Assembly (NCBI GenBank): GCA_945874155.1
Contig: CAMCFO010000015.1
Location: forward strand, 1 to 58,858
Origin: an uncultured Bacteroidales bacterium
GTDB lineage: Bacteria; Bacteroidota; Bacteroidia; Bacteroidales; UBA932
Direction of reading: 5' to 3'
Length of the DNA: 58,858 bases
Position 1 is the first letter of the stretch. Each line of letters opens with the position of its first letter. Positions 26,671 through 35,651 of this stretch are shown one piece after another. Made by a program: the position numbers and the translations under genes. Under the pieces are notes generated by a model. The model did no database searches, was not told the origin of the DNA, and saw only the letters and a list, made by a program, of their open reading frames with translations.

Positions 26671-27732
26671 ATGCGTCAATTTTTACATACGGTTTTATGT
26701 CTCACCGCGCTTCTGTTTTCCACACTACCGGAAGCAGCAGCACAGGACAAGGCATTGAAACTCAGAACCGTAGTAATCGATCCGGGGCACGGAGGCAATG
26801 ACCCGGGCAGTGTCTCCAAAGACAAGAAGACCTACGAGAAGAACCTCACCCTCACCATTTCCAAACGCCTTGCGGAAAAGATACGGAGCAGCTATCCGGA
26901 TGTAAAAGTGGTACTGACCAGGGATAAGGATGTGTTTGTGCCATTGGTGGACAGGGCAAAAAAAGCCAACAATGTCCACGCGGATCTCTTCATTTCCATC
27001 CACATCAATTCAGTCAAATCCACGTCTGCCAACGGATTCTCCTCACACATCTTGGGACAATCCTCCGTGCAGGGCAGGGATCTGTATCAAAACAATTTCA
27101 ATGAATGTGCGCGTGAGAACTCCGTGGTGCTGCTTGAGGAAGACTACAGCACCAATTACCAGGGTTTTGACCCCAACAATCCGGAATCGTCAATCCTGTT
27201 TTCCCTGATGCAGAACGCACATCTTGAACAATCCCTGAATTTCGCCTGTATGGCCAGCGAGAAAATGTCCAAAGGCCCGTTCAAGACATCCCGGGGAGTA
27301 CGACAGGACCCTTTTCTGGTTTTGTGGAAAACCACTATGCCGTCTGTCCTTGTGGAGTGCGGGTTCATCAGCAACAGCGCAGACCTCCAGATTCTCAATA
27401 GCGAAAAAGGGGTCGGGGAGATAGTCCAGAGTCTTTTTGAAGCATTTGCTGAATTCAAGCAGTCCTACGACAGCAGTCTGGATGTCGATTCCCAGGAATG
27501 GTACGGTACCCAGGTGCTTGCCTTGAGCCGTCAGCTTTCCCCCTCGGACCCTGCGCTCAAAGGTGTGGAGGCGAAATTGGTGCTTGACGGAACAATCTAC
27601 CGTTACATTGCCGGATGGGCAGACACTCCCCAGGAGGCAGAAAGGCTCAGGCAGGACATAAGAAAACAATTCCCGGATGCTTTCCCCGTGAAAGTCTCGG
27701 GTTCAAAAGTCGAACGATACAAAAATTATTGA
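26671..27732 (+). CDS. N-acetylmuramoyl-L-alanine amidase (AmiC-type, Amidase_3)
   Basis: About 353 residues. From ATG at 26671 (a GGGGAGAG stretch lies just upstream) a signal peptide MRQFLHTVLCLTALLF ends near EAAAQ, so it is exported. The Amidase_3 domain starts VVIDPGHGGNDPGS, in which the His binds zinc, and continues with a catalytic Glu region and DLFISIHINS with the second zinc His, ending at PSVLVECGFISN with the catalytic Glu. It cleaves the amide between MurNAc and the peptide stem during cell separation. A C-terminal region of about 100 residues may be SPOR-like. The next gene starts 1 base after the stop. Confidence 0.92.
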   Translation: MRQFLHTVLCLTALLFSTLPEAAAQDKALKLRTVVIDPGHGGNDPGSVSKDKKTYEKNLTLTISKRLAEKIRSSYPDVKVVLTRDKDVFVPLVDRAKKANNVHADLFISIHINSVKSTSANGFSSHILGQSSVQGRDLYQNNFNECARENSVVLLEEDYSTNYQGFDPNNPESSILFSLMQNAHLEQSLNFACMASEKMSKGPFKTSRGVRQDPFLVLWKTTMPSVLVECGFISNSADLQILNSEKGVGEIVQSLFEAFAEFKQSYDSSLDVDSQEWYGTQVLALSRQLSPSDPALKGVEAKLVLDGTIYRYIAGWADTPQEAERLRQDIRKQFPDAFPVKVSGSKVERYKNY

Positions 27733-27733
27733 A

Positions 27734-28645
27734 ATGAAATATTCAAAGGAAATCAAAATCGGTTTTTATGCCGTTCTGGTGTTGGTGGCTACGTTCTTCA
27801 CAATCAACTATCTAAGAGGCAAGGATATATTCAACAGGGAGATGGAACTCGTGGCACACTTTCCTTCAGCGGACGGACTGGTGGCCTCTGCGCCTGTCCA
27901 GATAAAGGGCTTTGCGGCAGGTAGTGTAAGCAGCATAAGCTACAATAGGGAAACCGATGATTTTGAGGTGGTTTGCTCAGTAAAGAAGGACTTCAAAATC
28001 CCTGTGGATTCAAAAATGACGATTTACAGCACCAGCATAATGGGAGGCAAGGGCATACGCATCGATTGCGGCACCTCAGAGAAACTTGCGGAAAGCGGCT
28101 GCTGTCTTGCTGCTGCTTCAGAGGCAGACCTTGTGGAGACCATTTCCGCCAACATAGGACCTCTTATGGCAAAATTGGACGAAACCATAGCCAAGCTCCA
28201 GACAACAGTCGAATCAGTGAATGAAGTGCTTTCTGAAGAAAACCGCCGTAACATAGGCAGGACCCTGTCGGACTTGAAGAAAGTGATGGCCGATGCATCC
28301 GCAATAACAGGCAACGTGAGGGGCAAAAGCGGAGAAATAGACGAATTCATCAACAACCTTGCAGATGTTTCGGGCAAACTTGGCGGAGTGGTCGAGAAGG
28401 CAGACTCCGCAATGGCCGGCATCAACGGATTCGCAGAGCAGCTTAAGAGAAGCGAAATTGACTCTCTTGTACTGTCCGTGAGGAATCTTTCCGAGTCCAT
28501 TCAAAACCCGGAAGGAACTGTCGGCAAACTTCTCAATGACGGCAATGTCTATGAATCCGTGGATTCCCTTGTTAACGAATTGAATGATCTGATTCAAAAA
28601 ATCAAGGAAAATCCTAAAAAATACTTGAAGATTTCTGTCTTCTGA
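27734..28645 (+). CDS. MCE/MlaD-family lipid transport protein
   Basis: A 303-residue protein with one N-terminal membrane anchor (IGFYAVLVLVATFFTINY) followed by an MCE domain: YLRGKDIF, then the family pattern GLVASAPVQIKGFAAGSV. The C-terminal half is a long helical region (residues about 140-300) with repeated coiled-coil heptads. In Gram-negative bacteria such MlaD-like proteins form hexamers and carry phospholipids between membranes with an ABC transporter. The other transporter subunits are not next to it here. It is 1 base from the amidase and they form one operon. Confidence 0.88.
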   Translation: MKYSKEIKIGFYAVLVLVATFFTINYLRGKDIFNREMELVAHFPSADGLVASAPVQIKGFAAGSVSSISYNRETDDFEVVCSVKKDFKIPVDSKMTIYSTSIMGGKGIRIDCGTSEKLAESGCCLAAASEADLVETISANIGPLMAKLDETIAKLQTTVESVNEVLSEENRRNIGRTLSDLKKVMADASAITGNVRGKSGEIDEFINNLADVSGKLGGVVEKADSAMAGINGFAEQLKRSEIDSLVLSVRNLSESIQNPEGTVGKLLNDGNVYESVDSLVNELNDLIQKIKENPKKYLKISVF

Positions 28646-28741
28646 TTGGCACAATTAAGGAAAATGGAGAGAAACTCAATTTAGAATAATTATAGATTAT
28701 AATCTATATAGTTTTTAACAATTTGTATAAAATCCATAAGA

Positions 28742-28784
28742 ATAAAGTGCTGTATTTCAATTATTTATAAATGCAGCACTTTAT
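28742..28784. terminator. strong hairpin between the MCE gene and dnaA
   Basis: ATAAAGTGCTG (28742-28752) and CAGCACTTTAT (28774-28784) are perfect 11-bp inverted repeats, and the stem can be extended inward by TATTT/AAATG with one G-T pair. A T-rich run follows. It lies about 100 bases after the MCE gene in a very AT-rich spacer and is a likely terminator. No TTATCCACA-type DnaA box was seen in this spacer. Confidence 0.6.
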
Positions 28785-28908
28785 GTATAAAAATTTTTCT
28801 CTCCTACTAAAAAATTATTGTTTTGCAATAGCAAATAAAAATTTTTATAACTTTTTTTTCCCCAATTTTGCACCACTTGACGAAAAATAGAAATCCATTG
28901 CAAAACAA

Positions 28909-30324
28909 ATGTCAAACGAGGCTCACATACAAGTATGGGAAAATTGTCTGCGCTTCATCAGTCAGAACATTGAGGCGAAGCAATTCCAGACCTGGTTCAA
29001 ACCGATCAGGCCTGTTTCTCTCGTGGACTCTGAATTGACAATTGAAGTTCCTTCTGCATTCTTTATGGAATGGGTCGAAGGTGCTTATTTGGATTTGATG
29101 AAAGCCGCACTCAAGAAAGAAATAGGTGTGGCTGCAAAATTGAAGTACGTCTTCAGGCCGGTAAGGGTGCAACCGGAAATGAAATGCCCGGCATCCGAGG
29201 GGAATCCGCCAGTCAACAGACCGATTTCCATTCCTTCGGTTTCAGGCGCTTCCGGTCCCGGTGCATTTGTTTACCCTGGCCTGCAGAGAGTTCAGATCAA
29301 CCCACAACTTAACCCGATTTACTGTTTCAACAATCTCGTAAAGGGGGAGTGCAACAAGATGGGCATAAATGCAGGTCTGAACATTTCTGCTACTCCCGGA
29401 AAAACGGCCTTCAACCCTCTCTTCCTCTTCGGAGGACCGGGGCTGGGCAAGACTCACATAGCTCAGGCAATAGGTCTGGCTGTGAAAGAGCGTTTTCCGG
29501 AGCTCATAGTGCTCTATGTCCCGGCCAACAGGTTCAAGACCCAATATATGGATGCATATGTGAACAACCGTCTCACGGATTTTCTCGCATTCTATATGAA
29601 AATGGATGTTCTCATCGTGGATGACATCCAGGACTTGGCCAGCCACGGCACCCAGAATGCCTTCTTCAACATCTTCAACCACCTTCACCAGAGCGGGAAA
29701 CAGCTGGTGTTCACTTCAGACCGAGCTCCGGTGGAATTGCAGAATTTTGAGGAGAGGCTGCTCTCACGCCTGAAATGGGGACTCTCTGTGGAGCTCCAGA
29801 AACCGGACTATGAAACCAGGCTTGAGATGCTCCGTGCAAGGAGTGCAAGGGAAGGGGTGGAAATCTCGGAAGATGTTTTGATTTTCCTTGCCAACAACAT
29901 CAAATCCAGTTTCAGGGAACTTGAGGGGGCATTGATTTCTCTCATAGCCAATGCCACTTTGGCTCACAGGGACATCACCGTTGACCTCGCCCGTGAAATC
30001 ACCGGTCAGCTCGTAAGTGAAGAAAAGACCGAACTCACAATTCAGTCAGTCCAGAAAGCGGTCTGCGATTATTTCAGCATAAGCCGTGAGGAAATGCTGT
30101 CCAAATCTCGCAAGAGAAATATAGTGCAGGCCCGTCAGATTTCGATGTACGTCTCCAGAAGTCTTATCAATTGTTCACTCTCCACCATAGGAAGTGAGAC
30201 AGGTGGCAAGGACCACGCGACAGTGCTTCACGCCTGTGCAACGGTGGCCGACCTTATGACCACAGACAAGACCTTCAAGCAGTACGTTGCAGATATCGAG
30301 AAGTCACTGTCTCCGCAGAAATGA
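28909..30324 (+). CDS. dnaA: chromosomal replication initiator DnaA
   Basis: A 471-residue DnaA. Domain I (1-85) has WENCLRFISQNIEAKQFQTW; a short linker carries Pro/Gly/Ser. The AAA+ domain has Walker A GGPGLGKT (175-182), Walker B VLIVDDIQD and a sensor region FTSDRAP. The C-terminal domain has the DnaA-box recognition signature with GGKDHATVLHA. It opens the replication origin and regulates genes with DnaA boxes. It ends in an intrinsic terminator that covers its stop codon. Its neighbours are not dnaN or recF, as commonly found in Bacteroidota, so gene position does not by itself place the origin here. Confidence 0.97.
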   Translation: MSNEAHIQVWENCLRFISQNIEAKQFQTWFKPIRPVSLVDSELTIEVPSAFFMEWVEGAYLDLMKAALKKEIGVAAKLKYVFRPVRVQPEMKCPASEGNPPVNRPISIPSVSGASGPGAFVYPGLQRVQINPQLNPIYCFNNLVKGECNKMGINAGLNISATPGKTAFNPLFLFGGPGLGKTHIAQAIGLAVKERFPELIVLYVPANRFKTQYMDAYVNNRLTDFLAFYMKMDVLIVDDIQDLASHGTQNAFFNIFNHLHQSGKQLVFTSDRAPVELQNFEERLLSRLKWGLSVELQKPDYETRLEMLRARSAREGVEISEDVLIFLANNIKSSFRELEGALISLIANATLAHRDITVDLAREITGQLVSEEKTELTIQSVQKAVCDYFSISREEMLSKSRKRNIVQARQISMYVSRSLINCSLSTIGSETGGKDHATVLHACATVADLMTTDKTFKQYVADIEKSLSPQK

Positions 30325-30340
30325 TCCTGCGGAGATTTTT
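30310..30340 (+). terminator. intrinsic terminator over the dnaA stop codon
   Basis: TCTCCGCAG (30310-30318) and CTGCGGAGA (30327-30335) form a perfect 9-bp GC-rich stem with an 8-base loop, followed directly by TTTTT. The dnaA stop codon lies in the loop. Confidence 0.85.
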
Positions 30341-30355
30341 CATATTCAGTAATCT

Positions 30356-31018
30356 ATGATTCAGATAGCCCCATCAATGCTTTCAGCGGATTTTCTCCAT
30401 CTTGCAGACGATGTGAGGATGGTGAATGAAAACGCAGACCTTTTCCATCTGGATGTGATGGACGGCAGTTTTGTACCTAATATTTCTTACGGCTTTCCTG
30501 TAACCGATGCCATTGCTAAAGCTGCTGAGAAGCCTCTGGATGTACACCTTATGATTGTGAATCCGGAAAAATATGCAGTGAAATTTGTTGAAAATGGTGC
30601 TTCTATGGTCAGTTTCCATCTGGAGGCCGTGGAAAGCGATGAAAAGGCAAGCCTGATAATCAGGGCAATACAGGATGCCGGTGCGAAAGCCGGTCTGGTA
30701 ATCAATCCGGACATTCCTGTGGAAAGGCTGTTCCCGCACGTGGGCCACGCTGATTTTTTCCTGATTATGTCTGTCTTTGCCGGTTTCGGAGGACAGAAAT
30801 TCATTCCTCAGACCTACGAAAAAATCTCCCGGCTCAAAGCATATATGCTGCAGAGGGGAGTTAACACGCCTATTGAGGTCGATGGGGGAGTGTCACTTGA
30901 AAATATCCACGAACTGCATAAAGCTGGCGCGGAGATTTTCGTTGCTGGAAGTGCCATCTTCAAAAGCGAGAGCCCTGTCAACTATATCAGTAAACTCAGG
31001 CAGGCCTGCATAGACTGA
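30356..31018 (+). CDS. rpe: ribulose-phosphate 3-epimerase
   Basis: A 220-residue TIM-barrel enzyme that interconverts ribulose 5-phosphate and xylulose 5-phosphate in the pentose phosphate pathway. Family motifs are IAPSMLSADFLHL, FHLDVMDGSFVPNISYG (His and Asp metal ligands), VHLMI, the MSVFAGFGGQKFI loop that binds phosphate, and EVDGGVS with the catalytic Asp. It starts 31 bases after dnaA but downstream of the terminator. Its last 126 bases overlap, in antisense, the 3' end of the birA frame. Confidence 0.96.
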   Translation: MIQIAPSMLSADFLHLADDVRMVNENADLFHLDVMDGSFVPNISYGFPVTDAIAKAAEKPLDVHLMIVNPEKYAVKFVENGASMVSFHLEAVESDEKASLIIRAIQDAGAKAGLVINPDIPVERLFPHVGHADFFLIMSVFAGFGGQKFIPQTYEKISRLKAYMLQRGVNTPIEVDGGVSLENIHELHKAGAEIFVAGSAIFKSESPVNYISKLRQACID

Positions 31019-31570
31019 TTCCAGTTTTGCATAGAAGATTTCGAGAAATTCATCCAGACATTTTTCCACATCATAGTCCTTGCCGGTCAGCAGAGAAAGC
31101 GACACCGGATTGGGCAGAGATGCAGGAAAATTTTTCTGGTTTATGTTTAATCCTATACCTATAATACTGGCATTCAGCCATTTGTCCACGGTTCGAAGTT
31201 CTATGAGCAGACCGCAGATTTTGCTCTTGTCCACATAGACATCATTCGGCCACTTCACCCAGGCCTCCACTCCCTTGCTTTTGAGGAAAGCCACCACCGA
31301 TGCCGCAGTCATTGCGCTGAGCAGCATCTGGCACTTGGCCGGGAACATCGGACACTCTCCGGCTGCCTCATCACCGAATTTCAGGACTATGGTGAAAGTG
31401 AGATTTTCCCCAGCCTCAGTCAGCCACACATTGCTGTCCTTGCCCCTGCCGGCATATTGCCTTTTGGCAGACAGGACTGACATATTGTCAATATCGGAAA
31501 GATGCCTTGCAGCCTCGCTGTTTGTCGAATCCAGCTCATCATACCTTATAATATGTAATCTATTTTTCAT
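30893..31570 (-). CDS. birA: biotin-[acetyl-CoA-carboxylase] ligase, short form running into rpe
   Basis: A 225-residue protein of the biotin protein ligase family that attaches biotin to carboxylase carrier proteins. It has the N-terminal YDELDSTNSEA, the biotinyl-adenylate loop region QYAGRGKDSNVW (GRGR-like), TFTIVLKF, and the catalytic WVKWPNDVYVDKSKICGLLIE. There is no N-terminal HTH. After about residue 180 the usual SH3-like C-terminal domain cannot be recognised; instead the frame continues 126 bases into the opposite strand of rpe before stopping at 30893. The domain seems to have been lost. Confidence 0.88.
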   Translation of the reverse strand: MKNRLHIIRYDELDSTNSEAARHLSDIDNMSVLSAKRQYAGRGKDSNVWLTEAGENLTFTIVLKFGDEAAGECPMFPAKCQMLLSAMTAASVVAFLKSKGVEAWVKWPNDVYVDKSKICGLLIELRTVDKWLNASIIGIGLNINQKNFPASLPNPVSLSLLTGKDYDVEKCLDEFLEIFYAKLESVYAGLPEFTDIVDRALAFEDGTSSNENLRASFMQFVDIFK

Positions 31571-31586
31571 TGGCTTATTTTTTGTT

Positions 31587-31594
31587 TATATTTG
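31587..31594 (+). promoter_or_regulatory. -7 promoter box of rsfS-ftsH
   Basis: TATATTTG matches TAnnTTTG exactly, in the spacer between divergent birA and rsfS and 73 bases before the rsfS ATG. An imperfect T-rich -33 region lies around 31563-31567. Confidence 0.5.
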
Positions 31595-31667
31595 CCAGCC
31601 AATTTAGTGATAATCCGTCTCAATAGCAAGACAAAGCTTGACAGACAATAATTTTTCCACAAAATAT

Positions 31668-32024
31668 ATGGATATACAGAATGAAGTGAAAGTCATTGCG
31701 GATGCAATGCTCGAAAAGAAAGGACAGGATGTTCTATCTCTGAACCTCAGTAAAATAGGCACTGCCATCTCCGACTATTTCATAGTCTGCAACGCCGACT
31801 CAGGCACCAACGTACTGTCGATTGCAGACAATGTTGAAGACAGGATGATAGAAAAATGCAAGCGCAAAGTCATACGCACCCAGGGTCGTGAAAACGCCCT
31901 CTGGGTCATTCTTGACTATGGTGACATCGTGGTGCACGTATTCCAGACAGCATACAGGGCCTTCTATAGGATTGAAGACCTTTGGGCAGACGCAGAAAGA
32001 ACAGACTATTCAGACGAGAATTGA
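31668..32024 (+). CDS. rsfS: ribosome silencing factor RsfS (YbeB/Iojap family)
   Basis: A 118-residue protein starting at ATG 31668 (an in-frame TTG at 31638 is less likely). It shows the family sequence: ADAMLEKKGQDVLSLNLS, then DYFIVCNADSGTNVLSIAD and the conserved WVILDYGDIVVHVF followed by RAFYRIEDLW. RsfS binds ribosomal protein L14 and prevents 50S and 30S joining when nutrients are scarce. The ftsH ATG follows 1 base after its stop. Confidence 0.95.
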   Translation: MDIQNEVKVIADAMLEKKGQDVLSLNLSKIGTAISDYFIVCNADSGTNVLSIADNVEDRMIEKCKRKVIRTQGRENALWVILDYGDIVVHVFQTAYRAFYRIEDLWADAERTDYSDEN

Positions 32025-32025
32025 T

Positions 32026-33996
32026 ATGGCATCCAAGAAAAAGGGCAACAAGTCCGGAAAGAAAATCATAACCATCAATTTCAGCTGGATCTATTTTCTG
32101 CTCATTCCTTTCGTGGTGTGGATGCTCTACCGAAGTTCGGGAGGATCTGCCAACCCCCAAAAGATTGAATGGGACGAGGTGAAGACTATGGCAGAAGCCG
32201 GCGATATTGAAGAAATACAGTTTATACGAAACGAATACGAGGGAAGGGTGAAACTGCATCCCGACAGGGGGGACAAATATGCTTCCCACTTCGGAGGCAA
32301 GTTCCCTGAGAAATCCCCTCATTTCATTTTCCTTGTTTCAGGCAGTTTCAATGCCGAGGAAATGTTCGGAGCTCTTAACGACTCACTCCCGCAGGAGAAC
32401 AGGTTCAAGGTCGTGATTGAAAAGAACGACAAGACTTGGCTGGAAGTGCTCAACTGGCTGATTTGGCCTTTGATGCTCATACTCTTCTGGGTGTTTATGT
32501 TCAGAGGGATGAACAAGGGAATGGCCGGTCCGGGAGGTCCTGGAGGCATTTTCAATGTGGGAAAGGCCACAGGAAAGCTGGCCGACAAGGAGACGAGCAA
32601 AGTCACATTCAAGGATGTGGCGGGTCTTTACGGAGCCAAGGAGGAGGTTATGGAGATAGTGGATTTTCTCAAGAATCCGAAAAAATACACTTCTCTTGGC
32701 GGCAAGATTCCTAAAGGAGCACTGCTCGTAGGGCCTCCGGGTACGGGTAAAACCCTTCTGGCAAAGGCAGTGGCAGGTGAAGCAAATGTACCTTTCTTCT
32801 CAATTTCGGGTTCGGATTTCGTGGAGATGTTCGTGGGAGTGGGCGCTTCAAGAGTGAGAGACCTGTTCCGTCAAGCCAAGGAAAAAGCACCTTGCATCAT
32901 TTTCATAGACGAGATTGACGCAGTGGGCCGGGCAAGAAGTAAAAACGGAGGTTTCTCATCCAATGATGAAAGGGAAAGCACATTGAATCAGCTCCTTACT
33001 GAGATGGATGGATTTGACACCAATTCCGGAGTCATCATTCTCGCAGCCACCAACCGTGCAGACATACTGGACAAGGCTCTGCTCAGGGCAGGACGTTTCG
33101 ACCGCCAGATTCACGTAGACCTTCCTGATTTGAAGGAGAGGGAAGAAATCTTCCAGGTGCATCTCAAGGGTATCAAACTTGCCGACGACTTCGACATTGA
33201 ATTCCTCGCAAAGCACACTCCAGGTTTCTCCGGTGCCGACATCGCGAATGTCTGCAACGAAGCCGCCCTCACTGCTGCCCGCCGCAACAAGAAGAGTGTG
33301 GACAAGCAGGATTTCCTCGATGCTGTGGACAGGATAGTTGGAGGTCTGGAAAGAAAGGACAAGATTATCACACCTGAAGAAAAGAAGTCCATAGCTCATC
33401 ACGAGGCCGGTCACGCAGTAGTAAGCTGGCTCCTCCCTCACGCCAACCCTCTTTTCAAGGTGACGATAGTGCCGAGGGGACAGGCCCTGGGTGCTGCCTG
33501 GTATCTGCCGGAAGAACGCCAGATTATGACGAGGTCCCAGATGACCGACGAGATGTGCTCGCTCATCGGAGGCCGTGTAGCCGAAGAAATCGTGAACGGA
33601 GAACCTTCGACAGGAGCTTTGAATGACCTGGAAAGGCTCACCAAGATGGCCTACGGAATGGTATGCTATTATGGAATGAGCAAGACGGTGGGCACTCTGT
33701 CCTATTATGACTCCACTGGAGAACGCAGCTATGACCTCACCAAGCCTTACAGTGAGAAAACAGCCGAACTGATAGACAAGGAAGTCAAGTTTCTGGTTCA
33801 GGAAATTCACGACAAGACTTTTGCCATTCTTACCGAACATAAGGAACAATTCCTTGCCGTAGCGGCTCTCCTTTTGGAAAAAGAAGTTATATTTGCAGAC
33901 GATCTGGAGCGCATTCTGGGTCCGAGAGTTGGTTCCAAGACGGTTGATGAGGCACAAGTCCCTGAAAACCAGTCTGAAACTAAGGCTGATAACTGA
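32026..33996 (+). CDS. ftsH: ATP-dependent zinc metalloprotease FtsH
   Basis: A 656-residue inner-membrane protease starting at ATG 32026; longer in-frame readings would overlap rsfS. Membrane segments lie at about 17-36 and 143-160, flanking a periplasmic domain of some 100 residues. The AAA module has Walker A GPPGTGKT (236-243), Walker [12 protein letters not shown] and the second region of homology. The M41 protease has the zinc motif HEAGH (459-463). FtsH removes misassembled membrane proteins and short-lived regulators. It lies between rsfS and cdsA in a plus-strand operon. Confidence 0.97.
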   Translation: MASKKKGNKSGKKIITINFSWIYFLLIPFVVWMLYRSSGGSANPQKIEWDEVKTMAEAGDIEEIQFIRNEYEGRVKLHPDRGDKYASHFGGKFPEKSPHFIFLVSGSFNAEEMFGALNDSLPQENRFKVVIEKNDKTWLEVLNWLIWPLMLILFWVFMFRGMNKGMAGPGGPGGIFNVGKATGKLADKETSKVTFKDVAGLYGAKEEVMEIVDFLKNPKKYTSLGGKIPKGALLVGPPGTGKTLLAKAVAGEANVPFFSISGSDFVEMFVGVGASRVRDLFRQAKEKAPCIIFIDEIDAVGRARSKNGGFSSNDERESTLNQLLTEMDGFDTNSGVIILAATNRADILDKALLRAGRFDRQIHVDLPDLKEREEIFQVHLKGIKLADDFDIEFLAKHTPGFSGADIANVCNEAALTAARRNKKSVDKQDFLDAVDRIVGGLERKDKIITPEEKKSIAHHEAGHAVVSWLLPHANPLFKVTIVPRGQALGAAWYLPEERQIMTRSQMTDEMCSLIGGRVAEEIVNGEPSTGALNDLERLTKMAYGMVCYYGMSKTVGTLSYYDSTGERSYDLTKPYSEKTAELIDKEVKFLVQEIHDKTFAILTEHKEQFLAVAALLLEKEVIFADDLERILGPRVGSKTVDEAQVPENQSETKADN

Positions 33997-34000
33997 TAGC

Positions 34001-34022
34001 GTCCGGGGGTAATGCCCCGGAC
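34001..34022 (+). terminator. hairpin between ftsH and cdsA
   Basis: GTCCGGGG (34001-34008) pairs with CCCCGGAC (34015-34022). The stem is strong but there is no T-run, so it may protect or tune the message rather than end it. cdsA starts 15 bases later. Confidence 0.4.
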
Positions 34023-34036
34023 CTGGTCTGCAAACT

Positions 34037-34900
34037 ATGAAAAACTTGATTGTTAGAACGATTTCCGGAATCGTTTTCCTTCTGGTGATGCTCACGGCTC
34101 TGCTATTGGGCAACATTGTTGAATGTGGTAAGTACTTCTTTGCATTGGGGATGTTATTCGCCCTGATTGTAATGATGCACGAGTTCTACCGTATGAGGAT
34201 GGATCAGATTTACAAGATTCCGAGAGCGGTGGCCATAACCGGGTCGTGTTGGATGTTTCTGGTCACTTTTTTCGTCCAGTCCTATGAACAGGCTTCCGGA
34301 AGGTTCATTATCCTCGCGTTCATTCCGGTGTTCATTCTGATGATCAACGCCCTGCTTGTAAAGGACAAATCCGAATTCGGAAAGTTTGCAGACATCTACA
34401 CCGGCATTCTGTACATAGCAGTTCCTTGGACCCTGTTGAATTTCACCGTATTTTCACACAACGAATTCAACGGTCTCCCTCTGCTCTGCCTTTTCATCCT
34501 TATCTGGTGCTCGGATGTGGGCGCTTATGTTTTCGGAAGCACCTTGGGGCAGAAATACGGTCCCAAACTCTGTCCGTCCATCTCTCCGAAGAAATCCTGG
34601 ATAGGTTTTTGGGGCGGTTTCGCAGTGGCAGTAGGAACAGGTGTCGCTATGCATTACATTCCTTGTCTGCCTTTCCACGATTATAGCATCTGGCATTGTG
34701 TCGCAATATCGGTAATTGTAAACGTCTGCGGTGTCTGCGGAGATCTCATTGAATCACAGTGGAAAAGGGTGGCCAACATCAAGGACTCGGGTACCATCAT
34801 CCCGGGGCACGGCGGTATGCTGGACCGTTTTGACAGCGCCCTTATGGCCATCCCTGCTGCAACCGTCTATATGATGTGCTTCGGGCTCATTTCGTTCTGA
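34037..34900 (+). CDS. cdsA: phosphatidate cytidylyltransferase
   Basis: A 287-residue inner-membrane enzyme with about seven to eight membrane segments. It makes CDP-diacylglycerol from phosphatidic acid and CTP, the branch point of phospholipid synthesis. The C-terminal family motif is visible: SPKKSWIGFWGG, CGVCGDLIESQWKR and KDSGTIIPGHGGMLDRFDS, containing the catalytic Asp residues. It is followed by the phosphatidylserine decarboxylase gene, so two steps of phosphatidylethanolamine synthesis are adjacent, although the latter has its own promoter. Confidence 0.96.
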   Translation: MKNLIVRTISGIVFLLVMLTALLLGNIVECGKYFFALGMLFALIVMMHEFYRMRMDQIYKIPRAVAITGSCWMFLVTFFVQSYEQASGRFIILAFIPVFILMINALLVKDKSEFGKFADIYTGILYIAVPWTLLNFTVFSHNEFNGLPLLCLFILIWCSDVGAYVFGSTLGQKYGPKLCPSISPKKSWIGFWGGFAVAVGTGVAMHYIPCLPFHDYSIWHCVAISVIVNVCGVCGDLIESQWKRVANIKDSGTIIPGHGGMLDRFDSALMAIPAATVYMMCFGLISF

Positions 34901-34916
34901 TTCAATGAGGCATTGT

Positions 34917-34947
34917 TTTGAATAATCTGCAATAATACTTATCTTTG
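34917..34947 (+). promoter_or_regulatory. promoter of the psd-CNNM pair
   Basis: TTTG (34917-34920), 19 bases, then TATCTTTG (34940-34947): a perfect match to the Bacteroidota consensus TTTG-N19-TAnnTTTG. Transcription should start near 34955, so the TTG-initiated longer frame at 34945 is not used. Confidence 0.8.
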
Positions 34948-34989
34948 CAGGATGTATGGCGATATGAAATCGCAGTTAATGAATTGAAA

Positions 34990-35649
34990 ATGAAGATACA
35001 CAAGGATTGCTACAGAACAATAGCCTATGTTTGGCTGATATGTCTCACCCTGCTTTTCCTGACCTGGTGGTTTGTGGGCAAGGTGCTTTTCGTGTCTATA
35101 CCCCTCACGGCAGTTCTGGTGTTCATAATGGGATTCATTACCTATTTTTTCAGGCTTCCGAAGAGGACCACTGTTCCAGGGGAGAATGTCCTGACAGCTG
35201 TGGCTGACGGCGAAATCGTGATACTTGAGAAAGTCTATGAGCCAGAATACTTGAAACAAGAATGTATTCAGGTGTCCATATATATGAACTTCTTCAATGT
35301 CCACGTCAATTTCTGGCCTATGGACGGCGAAGTCACCTATTACAAATACCATCCCGGCAAGTATTATCTGGCATTCCTGCCCAAAGCATCCGAATTGAAC
35401 GAACACTCTTCGGTGGGAATGGAGAATTCCTTCGGCAGGATTCTCTTCAAGCAGCTGGCCGGAACATTCGCTCGCAGAATAGTCTGCTATGCTAAAGATG
35501 GCGAGAAGGTGAAAAAGGGAAGTCAGTGCGGAATCATAAAATTCGGGTCACGCATAGATATGTACCTTCCTCTGGACGCAGACATAAAGGTGGAGATAGG
35601 GGATGATGTAAGAGCTTGCGAGACCGTTATTGCCGAGCTTCATAAATAA
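34990..35649 (+). CDS. psd: phosphatidylserine decarboxylase
   Basis: A 219-residue Psd of the short (archaeal/Bacteroidota) type. Two membrane segments near the N-terminus (TIAYVWLICLTLLFLTWW and the following IPLTAVLVFIMGF) are followed by the catalytic domain with ADGEIVILEKV and IYMNFFNVHVNFWP (His). The self-cleavage site is the G-S pair in IIKFGSRIDMY, where Ser becomes the pyruvoyl group. It converts phosphatidylserine to phosphatidylethanolamine in the inner membrane. Start is the ATG at 34990, downstream of an excellent promoter. Confidence 0.93.
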   Translation: MKIHKDCYRTIAYVWLICLTLLFLTWWFVGKVLFVSIPLTAVLVFIMGFITYFFRLPKRTTVPGENVLTAVADGEIVILEKVYEPEYLKQECIQVSIYMNFFNVHVNFWPMDGEVTYYKYHPGKYYLAFLPKASELNEHSSVGMENSFGRILFKQLAGTFARRIVCYAKDGEKVKKGSQCGIIKFGSRIDMYLPLDADIKVEIGDDVRACETVIAELHK

Positions 35650-35651
35650 CT

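Noticed and set aside
28646..28908. Chromosomal origin next to dnaA
   Set aside because: AT-rich, but I saw no DnaA-box cluster and dnaN/recF are absent; kept only as a low-interest observation.
32956..34116. Antisense frame of 386 codons over ftsH
   Set aside because: FtsH on the plus strand carries all motifs; the reverse frame also crosses the ftsH-cdsA junction.
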